Source: Pseudomonadota bacterium
Lineage (GTDB): Bacteria > Pseudomonadota > Gammaproteobacteria > Burkholderiales > Methylophilaceae
Reading direction: 5' to 3'
Length of the DNA stretch: 12,256 bases
Assembly: GCA_023459535.1 (NCBI GenBank)
Contig: JAEWTK010000172.1
Location: forward strand, 1 to 12,256
Shown: one piece after another, positions 7,054 to 12,256 of the stretch
Position numbering within the stretch: position 1 is the stretch's first letter
How the letters are laid out: every line of letters starts with the position of its first letter
Notes under the pieces: model-generated
Seen by the model: only the letters and a program-made list of their open reading frames with translations
Database searches by the model: none
What the model was told of the DNA's origin: nothing
Translations under genes and position numbers: made by a program

Positions 7054-7169
7054 GCTTGTTGCGTTGGATGCAGTCTGTTCAGCCGCTAAGCGGCGGCCAG
7101 TAGCCAAAACCGCCCTCACTACCATATATGATTTGATGCAGTAATGAAGTTGGACATAGTCAGAATCTC

Positions 7170-7220
7170 AGCCACAGAGGACACAGAGCTCACCGAGAAA
7201 GGCCTGTGACTTCTGTGGCT
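7170..7220. repeat. Imperfect palindrome made of 9-base repeats before argG
   Basis: AGCCACAGA (7170-7178) pairs perfectly with TCTGTGGCT (7212-7220). After a 3/3 internal loop, CACAG (7182-7186) pairs with CTGTG (7204-7208). The left side is also a 9-base tandem pattern: CACAGAGGA, CACAGAGCT, CACCGAGAA (7173-7199). It is followed by AAAAAATTGTTTTTT and the argG ribosome site, so in RNA it would fold just ahead of the start codon. Confidence 0.7.
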
Positions 7221-7235
7221 AAAAAATTGTTTTTT

Positions 7236-7239
7236 AGGA
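7236..7239 (+). promoter_or_regulatory. Ribosome binding site fixing the argG start
   Basis: AGGA lies five bases before the ATG at 7245 and directly after a T-run. It favours that ATG over the in-frame upstream GTG at 7206, which would add 13 residues encoded by the right arm of the hairpin. Confidence 0.65.
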
Positions 7240-7244
7240 AAAAT

Positions 7245-8468
7245 ATGAGCGAAATCAAAAAAGTGGTGCTCGCCTACTCCGGCGGCTTGGATACCTCAGT
7301 CATTCTGAAATGGTTGCAGGATACGTACCAGTGTGAGGTGGTGACCTTTACCGCCGACGTCGGCCAAGGCGAGGAACTGGAGCCGGCGCGCGAAAAAGCG
7401 AAGAAATTCGGCATCAAGGAAATCTACATTGATGACCTACGGGAAGAGTTCGTGCGCGACTTCGTGTTTCCGATGTTCCGCGCCAATACCGTCTATGAAG
7501 GCGAATATCTGCTGGGGACGTCGATTGCTCGTCCGCTGATCGCCAAGCGTCTGATTGAAATCGCTAACGAGACCAAGGCTGATGCCATTTCTCACGGCGC
7601 TACCGGCAAGGGTAACGATCAGGTGCGCTTTGAACTGGGCGCCTATGCGCTCAACCCGAACATCAAGGTCATCGCCCCGTGGCGCGAGTGGGACCTTCTT
7701 TCGCGCGAAAAATTGCTGGCCTACGCCGAGCAGCATGGCATCCCGGTCGAGATGAAGCACAAGCAGGGTGGCAGTCCGTATTCCATGGACGCCAATCTGT
7801 TGCACATTTCCTATGAAGGCCGCCATCTGGAAAACCCGGCCGCTGAAGCGGAAGATGATATGTGGCGCTGGACAGTGAGTCCTGAAAAGGCGCCGGATGC
7901 CGCCGAGTATCTGGATATTGAATACGCGAACGGCGACCCGGTCGCGCTCAATGGCAATAAGATGGCGCCACACGAACTGTTGGCAGAACTGAACAGGTTG
8001 GGCGGCAAGCACGGTATCGGTCGCCTTGATCTGGTGGAAAACCGCTATGTCGGCATGAAGTCACGCGGCTGCTATGAAACACCGGGCGGCACTATCATGC
8101 TGAAGGCGCACCGTGCCATTGAATCGCTGACGCTGGATCGCGAAGTCGCCCACCTCAAGGACGATTTGATGCCGCGTTATGCCAGTTTGATCTACAACGG
8201 CTACTGGTGGAGCCCGGAGCGCGTCGCATTGCAAACTCTGATTGACCACACGCAGAAGACCGTCAACGGTTTCGTGCGCCTCAAACTGTACAAGGGCAAC
8301 GTCATTGTGGTTGGCCGTGACAGCAAGACCGATTCGCTATTCGATCCGAGCATTGCTACGTTTGAGGATGATGCAGGCGCCTACGATCAGAAGGACGCAG
8401 GCGGCTTTATCAAGCTTAATGCCTTGCGCATGCGTATCGCTGCGAATCTGGACAAGCGTCGCAGTTAG
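7245..8468 (+). CDS. argG: Argininosuccinate synthase
   Basis: ArgG joins citrulline and aspartate using ATP to give argininosuccinate, the next-to-last step of arginine synthesis, in the cytoplasm. The 407-residue length is typical of the common bacterial type. The ATP-binding PP-loop is A10-Y11-S12-G13-G14-L15-D16-T17-S18. The family motif [13 protein letters not shown] spans 118-130, and [12 protein letters not shown] lies in the C-terminal half. The start at 7245 ([14 protein letters not shown]) is set by an AGGA site and by the family N-terminus. With argD and argF upstream it completes three arginine genes on one strand. argH, which would use the product, is not here: the gene is followed by a strong terminator. 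Control may involve the hairpin in its leader. Confidence 0.97.
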   Translation: MSEIKKVVLAYSGGLDTSVILKWLQDTYQCEVVTFTADVGQGEELEPAREKAKKFGIKEIYIDDLREEFVRDFVFPMFRANTVYEGEYLLGTSIARPLIAKRLIEIANETKADAISHGATGKGNDQVRFELGAYALNPNIKVIAPWREWDLLSREKLLAYAEQHGIPVEMKHKQGGSPYSMDANLLHISYEGRHLENPAAEAEDDMWRWTVSPEKAPDAAEYLDIEYANGDPVALNGNKMAPHELLAELNRLGGKHGIGRLDLVENRYVGMKSRGCYETPGGTIMLKAHRAIESLTLDREVAHLKDDLMPRYASLIYNGYWWSPERVALQTLIDHTQKTVNGFVRLKLYKGNVIVVGRDSKTDSLFDPSIATFEDDAGAYDQKDAGGFIKLNALRMRIAANLDKRRS

Positions 8469-8490
8469 TCGGCAAGTCCGTAAGCAACTG

Positions 8491-8520
8491 AAAAGACGGC
8501 ACTTCGGTGCCGTTTTTTTT
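8491..8520 (+). terminator. Rho-independent terminator after argG (UUCG loop)
   Basis: The stem ACGGCAC (8496-8502) and GTGCCGT (8507-8513) closes a TTCG tetraloop, with AAAAG before it and eight T residues after it (8513-8520). The A-run on the left can extend pairing with the T-tract. It sits 27 bases past the argG stop. Confidence 0.95.
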
Positions 8521-8534
8521 GCTTTCGGGTTAAG

Positions 8535-8561
8535 TTTCAATTCAGATTGCGGCACTATACT
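8535..8561 (+). promoter_or_regulatory. Candidate promoter for the PepSY/two-component operon
   Basis: TATACT at 8556-8561 is a good -10; the -35 is poor (TTTCAA at 8535-8540, spacing 15). It lies between the argG terminator and the PepSY gene, where a new promoter is required. Weak -35 boxes often mean activator dependence, possibly by the regulator of this operon; that is inference. Confidence 0.35.
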
Positions 8562-8623
8562 GCCATGTAATCGACTAAAGCCTGGAAGGTGTTTTCCGAC
8601 TTCGAGCATGAAAGAGGTGCGAT

Positions 8624-8959
8624 ATGAAACACGTAATATATTCAATCAATCAGTTACTTATTGTTCCAATGATGGCCTTGCTGCTGGTGCTTCCAGCACC
8701 GGTCTATGCTGGCGAGGATGTCAGTCATGTGGAGGTGCGTCGCCTGCAGACTGCCGGTGAGATTCTATCCTTCGAGAAAATCTCGGAAATCGCACGCTCC
8801 ATCAAGCCAGGCGACATCCTTGAAACCGAGCTTGAGCGCAACAGGAAATCCGGTTTGTATATCTACGAAGTCGAGATTCTTGATACCAAGGGTGTGGTGT
8901 GGGAGCTGGATATCAACGCCGGCACAGGTGAGCTGATCAAGATGGAAATCGACGACTGA
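8624..8959 (+). CDS. Secreted PepSY-domain protein
   Basis: This 111-residue protein has a Sec signal peptide (charged start, hydrophobic MMALLLVLPAP, likely cut after A29 in VYAGED), so it should be soluble in the periplasm. The mature part is a single PepSY-like domain, with a helix around EILSFEKISEIARSI and a strand pair GLYIYEVEILDTKG / VWELDINAGTGEL. Small PepSY proteins are common next to PhoPQ-type two-component genes and are thought to modulate proteases or sensors; the exact role is unproven. An AGAGG site sits six bases before the ATG. The response regulator begins eight bases after the stop, so it is the first gene of a three-gene operon. Confidence 0.87.
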   Translation: MKHVIYSINQLLIVPMMALLLVLPAPVYAGEDVSHVEVRRLQTAGEILSFEKISEIARSIKPGDILETELERNRKSGLYIYEVEILDTKGVVWELDINAGTGELIKMEIDD

Positions 8960-8961
8960 GG
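8958..8961 (+). promoter_or_regulatory. Ribosome site deciding the response regulator start
   Basis: GAGG overlaps the PepSY stop codon. Two adjacent ATGs follow, at 8965 (three bases away, too close) and 8968 (six bases away, good), so 8968 is preferred. Confidence 0.6.
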
Positions 8962-8967
8962 TGCATG

Positions 8968-9636
8968 ATGCGACTGCTGCTGGTGGAAGATGATGTGACC
9001 CTGGGACCTCAACTGCGCGCAAACTTGCAGCAAGCTGGTTATGCCGTGGACCTTTCCACTGACGGTGTCGATGCAGAGGGTCTGGGCGATATTGAGCCTT
9101 ACGATCTTGTCATTCTCGATCTGGGGTTACCCAAGCGCCCGGGGCTGGAAGTCCTTGCCAATTGGCGCAAGCGTGGCAACAAGGTGCCAGTGGTGGTGTT
9201 GACTGCCCGCGGCAGCTGGCAGGAAAAGGTCGAAGGTTTCAAGGCGGGTGCCGATGATTACATCGGTAAGCCGTTTCAGGTGGAAGAGTTACTGGCACGT
9301 GTTGGCGCTGTATTGAAACGCAGTCAGGGCGCTGCTACCGGACCATTGACGGTGCATGGCATCACGTTGGATGAAGCGACGCAGAGCCTGATTGGTGAGA
9401 ACGGCCGTCAAGAAAGTCTGACTGGAACGGAATACCGCCTGTTACGTTATTTCATGCTGAATCCGGATCAGGTGATTTCCAAGAGTCGACTGGCCGAACA
9501 TGTCTACGATTATGACAGCGACAAGGACAGCAACGTCATGGAGGTCTATATCAACCGGTTACGGCAGAAGATTGGCCCTGAACTGATTCAGACCAAACGG
9601 GGCCAGGGTTACGTGTTCAGCAGCAAGGAGTCGTGA
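8968..9636 (+). CDS. OmpR/PhoP-family response regulator
   Basis: This 222-residue DNA-binding regulator begins MRLLLVEDD. The receiver domain (1-118) has D8-D9, the phospho-acceptor D51 (LVILDLGLP), T79 (VVLTARG) and K101 (YIGKPF). The C-terminal winged helix (about 150-217) carries LTGTEYRLLRYFMLN, the recognition-helix region DSNVMEVYINRLRQKI and the wing ending RGQGYVF. All phosphorylation residues are present, so it should be activated by the sensor kinase four bases downstream. It resembles PhoP/QseB/TctD-type regulators. I choose the ATG at 8968 over 8965 for ribosome-site spacing; the difference is one residue. The adjacent PepSY gene is a likely member of its regulon, by analogy only. 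Confidence 0.95.
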   Translation: MRLLLVEDDVTLGPQLRANLQQAGYAVDLSTDGVDAEGLGDIEPYDLVILDLGLPKRPGLEVLANWRKRGNKVPVVVLTARGSWQEKVEGFKAGADDYIGKPFQVEELLARVGAVLKRSQGAATGPLTVHGITLDEATQSLIGENGRQESLTGTEYRLLRYFMLNPDQVISKSRLAEHVYDYDSDKDSNVMEVYINRLRQKIGPELIQTKRGQGYVFSSKES

Positions 9637-9640
9637 GCCC

Positions 9641-10972
9641 ATGCCAGTTAAATCCTTGAGCGGGCGCCTTTCCTGGGGGCTGGCTCTCAGTCTGGTGATT
9701 CTGCTGACCGTGCAGTGGGGCATGGTCAGTTATGCCATTCGTCACCTGACAGAGGAGCAGATGGCAAGTCGCCTGTTGCAGGATAGTGAGAGCCTGCTGG
9801 CCGGCATTCAGTTCGATGTCTCGGGTCAGATGACGATTGATACGACGCGCATCAGTACCGTTTACCAGCGGCCGTTTTCCGGACACTACTTCATTATCGA
9901 ATCCGCCGGGCAGCAGTACGTCTCGCGCTCACTATGGGATCAGGATCTGTTGACGCCGGATGTCAATGCCGGAGTCGAGGTGCGGCTGACTATGGATGGT
10001 CCGGACAAGCAGCGACTGCTTTCGGTCACACATGGATATCTCAAGCAGGACAGACTGGTCGGCATCACCGTGGCGGAGGACCTGAAGCGCTTCGATGCCG
10101 GGTTGCGCCAGTTTCAGTTGCTCTATGGTGCGGTATCGGCGCTGATATTGGCAGTCCTGCTGTTGCTGCAATATTACATCGTCAGGAGAGAGCTCAAGCC
10201 CTTGCGGGTTTTGCGGGCCAATATGGGCAAACTGGAACGCGGCGAAACCGACCGTGTCGAGATGGCGGGTCCGGCTGAGATCGCGCCGGTAATCGCCGAG
10301 TTGAACCGGTTGTTGGCTGCCATGGGCAACAAGGCCAGACGCTCGCGTGAGGCACTGGGAAATCTGGCACATGCGCTGAAGACACGTCTGTCGATACTCT
10401 CACAGATGGCACAACAGCCTGAAATCAGGGCGCTGCCGGAGTTGCAGCGCTCCCTGCAGGAGTCGACGGAAGCGATGCGCCGTATCGTTGAGCGGGAATT
10501 GAAGCGGGCGCGCCTCATCGGCGATGCTCTGCCGGGACATCGTGTCAACCTGCCCGAGGAGGTTGGTCTGCTAGTGCAGACCTTGCAGTTGATGCATGCC
10601 GACAAGACGCTGGATATCCGCTGGCATGTCGATGAAGACGCCGTTTTTGCCGGCGACCAAGAGGATCTTCTGGAACTGCTCGGCAACCTGCTGGATAATG
10701 CCTGCAAATGGGCCAGGGCGCAGGTCCGTTTGACCGTCAGTAAGACCGGCGGTGTGACGTTCACCATCGAGGACGACGGGCCGGGCTGCACGGACGAGGA
10801 GTTGCGGCTGGTGACCGTCCGCGGTTTCCGGGCGGACGAAAGTCAGCCGGGCAGCGGTCTCGGACTGGCCATCGTGCGCGATATCGTTCAAAGTTATGGC
10901 GGCCAGCTGGAACTCGGCCGTTCTCAAGCGTTGGGCGGATTCAGCGTGGAAGTTCGGCTACCGAACCGGTAA
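9641..10972 (+). CDS. PhoQ-like sensor histidine kinase
   Basis: This 443-residue inner-membrane kinase has two transmembrane helices (about 11-33 and 158-180) flanking a periplasmic sensing domain of roughly 120 residues. A HAMP-like linker follows (181-235). The H-box is NLAHALKT with phospho-accepting H244. The ATPase domain has N353 (NLLDNACKWA), G1 D378-D-G-P-G and G2 G404-S-G-L-G-L. NLAH-x-LKT and NACKWA are features of the PhoQ-related group. One oddity is that the residue after KT, normally proline, is arginine (R249, codon CGT). An AAGGAG site (9625-9630) precedes the ATG by ten bases, and the gene follows the regulator by four bases. It senses an unknown periplasmic signal and phosphorylates that regulator; the PepSY protein may interact with its sensing domain. 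Confidence 0.94.
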   Translation: MPVKSLSGRLSWGLALSLVILLTVQWGMVSYAIRHLTEEQMASRLLQDSESLLAGIQFDVSGQMTIDTTRISTVYQRPFSGHYFIIESAGQQYVSRSLWDQDLLTPDVNAGVEVRLTMDGPDKQRLLSVTHGYLKQDRLVGITVAEDLKRFDAGLRQFQLLYGAVSALILAVLLLLQYYIVRRELKPLRVLRANMGKLERGETDRVEMAGPAEIAPVIAELNRLLAAMGNKARRSREALGNLAHALKTRLSILSQMAQQPEIRALPELQRSLQESTEAMRRIVERELKRARLIGDALPGHRVNLPEEVGLLVQTLQLMHADKTLDIRWHVDEDAVFAGDQEDLLELLGNLLDNACKWARAQVRLTVSKTGGVTFTIEDDGPGCTDEELRLVTVRGFRADESQPGSGLGLAIVRDIVQSYGGQLELGRSQALGGFSVEVRLPNR

Positions 10973-11026
10973 CATGACACTTGTCGCTGACTCCGAACAT
11001 CGTTCAGCAGTGTTTTCAGAGGGAAT

Positions 11027-12076
11027 ATGGAATATCGTCAACTGGGGCAAAGCGAGCTCCGCGTATCTGCAATCTGCTTGGGTACCATGACCTTCGGCGA
11101 ACAGAACACCGAGGCGGAGGCACATGAACAGCTTGATTATGCGCTGACGCAGGGCATCAATTTTATCGATACGGCAGAGATGTATCCGGTGCCGCCACGG
11201 ACCGAGACCTATACCCGCACCGAAACCATCGTCGGCAATTGGCTCCGGCATCAGCGCCGCGAGGATATCGTGCTTGCTACCAAGATCGCCGGACCTCGAC
11301 GCAAGCTGGAATGGATACGCGGCGGACCGATGGCCATCGACAGGAAAAATCTGCGCGAGGCGGTGGAGGGTTCTTTGCAACGCCTGCAAACCGACTATAT
11401 CGATCTCTATCAGCTGCACTGGCCGGAGCGCAACGTGCCCATGTTCGGTCAATACCAGTTCGATCCCGCGCAGGAGTTCGAGCAGGGCGAACAGCGGCCG
11501 TGGGTCAGTATTCATGAGCAGTTGCAGGCGCTGGCGGAGCTGGTACGGGAGGGCAAGATCCGCCAGGTCGGCATTTCCAATGAGCAGCCGTGGGGTGTCA
11601 TGGAGTTTCTGCGACTGGCGCGCCAGCATGATTTGCCGGTCATCGTCAGCATTCAGAATTGCTACAACCTGATCAATCGCGGTTTCGAGTTTGGTCTGGC
11701 AGAGATCTGTTATCGCGAGGGGCTCAGTCTGCTGGGATATTCGCCGCTGGCATTCGGTCATTTGACTGCCAAATATCTGGAAGGCGGTAGCGGCCGTGCC
11801 ACCATGTTCAGGGGATTTGCCCAGCGCTATGAAAAACCCAACGTGGCGCCGGCCAGCGCCGCGTATGCCGCATTGGCACGGAAATACGGTTTCAGTCCGG
11901 CCGAAATGGCACTTTCCTTTGTCTATCATCGCTGGTTTGTGACCAGTACCATCATCGGTGCTACCAGCATGCAGCAGTTGCGGGAGAACCTCGTGGCCTG
12001 GCAAAAGCCACTGTCGGCGGAATTGCTGGCTGAAATCGAGCAGATTCATTTGCGCTACATGAACCCCGCCCCCTGA
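11027..12076 (+). CDS. tas: NADP(H)-dependent aldo-keto reductase, Tas family
   Basis: This 349-residue cytoplasmic TIM-barrel oxidoreductase closely resembles E. coli Tas. Shared landmarks are [10 protein letters not shown] near the start, [19 protein letters not shown], and the C-terminal [12 protein letters not shown]. The catalytic tetrad of the superfamily is present: D48, Y53, K86 and H131. Tas-type enzymes reduce carbonyl compounds, but the natural substrate is not well defined. An AGAGG site (11018-11022) lies four bases before the ATG. It begins 54 bases after the sensor kinase with no terminator between, so it may be the last gene of that operon. The long open frame on the opposite strand across this gene is a coding shadow. 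Confidence 0.92.
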   Translation: MEYRQLGQSELRVSAICLGTMTFGEQNTEAEAHEQLDYALTQGINFIDTAEMYPVPPRTETYTRTETIVGNWLRHQRREDIVLATKIAGPRRKLEWIRGGPMAIDRKNLREAVEGSLQRLQTDYIDLYQLHWPERNVPMFGQYQFDPAQEFEQGEQRPWVSIHEQLQALAELVREGKIRQVGISNEQPWGVMEFLRLARQHDLPVIVSIQNCYNLINRGFEFGLAEICYREGLSLLGYSPLAFGHLTAKYLEGGSGRATMFRGFAQRYEKPNVAPASAAYAALARKYGFSPAEMALSFVYHRWFVTSTIIGATSMQQLRENLVAWQKPLSAELLAEIEQIHLRYMNPAP

Positions 12077-12125
12077 CAATGCGTGTCATCAATCGGCCCT
12101 GCCAGTGGAGGCCGAGCCCGATTTC

Positions 12126-12134
12126 TGCGATAAT
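12126..12134 (+). promoter_or_regulatory. Candidate extended -10 promoter for ppnP
   Basis: TGCGATAAT at 12126-12134 matches an extended -10 (TGn plus a five-of-six hexamer). It would start transcription near 12141, about 24 bases before the ppnP ATG. No good -35 is visible, as is usual for extended -10 promoters. Confidence 0.4.
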
Positions 12135-12164
12135 CACAAGCTTGAAAATCCAGGGGTAACCAGC

Positions 12165-12256
12165 ATGGCGCAATTCGATAATGTCAGTGTTAAAAAGAAG
12201 GCCAACGTCTATTTCGATGGCAAATGTGTCAGCCACACCGTGCTGCTGCCTAACGG
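12165..12256 (+). CDS. ppnP: Pyrimidine/purine nucleoside phosphorylase, N-terminal part
   Basis: Thirty codons are visible before the window ends, starting [19 protein letters not shown]. This is the characteristic start of the short (about 95-105 residue) cupin-fold PpnP/YaiE family (formerly DUF1255), which splits several nucleosides with phosphate into base and ribose-1-phosphate. An AGGGG site (12152-12156) lies eight bases before the ATG. The phosphorylase core is beyond the edge, so activity cannot be judged. It probably has its own promoter, given the extended -10 just upstream. Confidence 0.85.
   Translation, partial: MAQFDNVSVKKKANVYFDGKCVSHTVLLPN

Larger units (their letters stand above)
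7054..7244 (+). other. argF-argG intergenic leader
   Basis: This stretch holds a small GC palindrome (7082-7094, GCCGCTAAGCGGC) with no T-tract after it, a possible -10 TATGAT (7127-7132) lacking a good -35, and the repeat-built hairpin at 7170-7220. The gap is long enough for a separate argG promoter, but none is convincing. No gene is seen in it. Confidence 0.55.

Noticed and set aside
7082..7094. GC palindrome after argF as a terminator
   Set aside because: The stem is only five to six pairs and no T-tract follows.
7173..7199. CACAGAG repeats as a CRISPR-like array
   Set aside because: Units are nine bases, contiguous and imperfect, without spacers or cas genes.
7206..7244. Upstream GTG start for argG
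   Set aside because: It would encode the right arm of the hairpin and a T-run; AGGA plus ATG at 7245 fits the family start exactly.
10958..12079. 373-residue open frame on the minus strand opposite tas
   Set aside because: It mirrors the tas gene, shows no recognisable domain and is a codon-bias shadow of a well-supported gene.
12093..12115. TCGGCC / GGCCGA inverted repeat after tas as a terminator
   Set aside because: Six pairs, an 11-base loop and no T-run; at most a weak structure.

Overview
The window reads like an ordinary chromosomal stretch of a betaproteobacterium, probably of the Nitrosomonadales/Methylophilaceae/Gallionellaceae kind. This is inferred from gene content and protein style: an ArgD starting MSDHLMNTYG, a 407-residue ArgG, a PpnP starting MAQFDNVSV, and a PuuD-like membrane protein. 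There is no phage, transposon, tRNA, rRNA or CRISPR. Coding density is high and the longest gene-free stretch is about 247 bases (3997-4243).

Layout. (1) 2-1239, plus strand: the 3' end of a NarX/UhpB-type (HisKA_3) histidine kinase, overlapping by ATGA a NarL/UvrY-type response regulator. (2) 1265-3996, minus strand: an unrecognised lipoprotein with a proline-rich linker, an EamA/DMT-family transporter, and a Rieske non-heme iron oxygenase alpha subunit whose stop codon overlaps the transporter's TTG start. (3) 3997-4243: an AT-rich divergent promoter region. (4) 4244-4844, plus: a 34-residue single-helix membrane peptide followed at once by a four-helix protein resembling the membrane domain of urate hydroxylase PuuD, closed by a textbook terminator at 4861-4900. 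(5) 4919-8468, plus: an arginine biosynthesis block, argD, argF and argG, closed by a UUCG-loop terminator at 8496-8520. (6) 8624-10972, plus: a PepSY-domain periplasmic protein, an OmpR-type response regulator and a PhoQ-like sensor kinase in a tight operon. (7) 11027-12076: a Tas-type aldo-keto reductase, 54 bases behind the kinase. (8) From 12165: the start of ppnP, cut by the window edge.

How they work together. ArgD, ArgF and ArgG catalyse consecutive or near-consecutive steps from N-acetylglutamate semialdehyde to argininosuccinate; the other arg genes must lie elsewhere. The PepSY protein is probably a periplasmic partner of the two-component system beside it. The Rieske oxygenase and the DMT exporter are translationally coupled and may share a substrate pathway, but no reductase is in view.

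I found no clear new system. The points most worth a second look are the 34-residue peptide paired with the PuuD-like protein, the terminator with no room for a promoter between it and argD, the hairpin made of 9-base repeats in front of argG, and the Pro-to-Arg change in the sensor kinase H-box.
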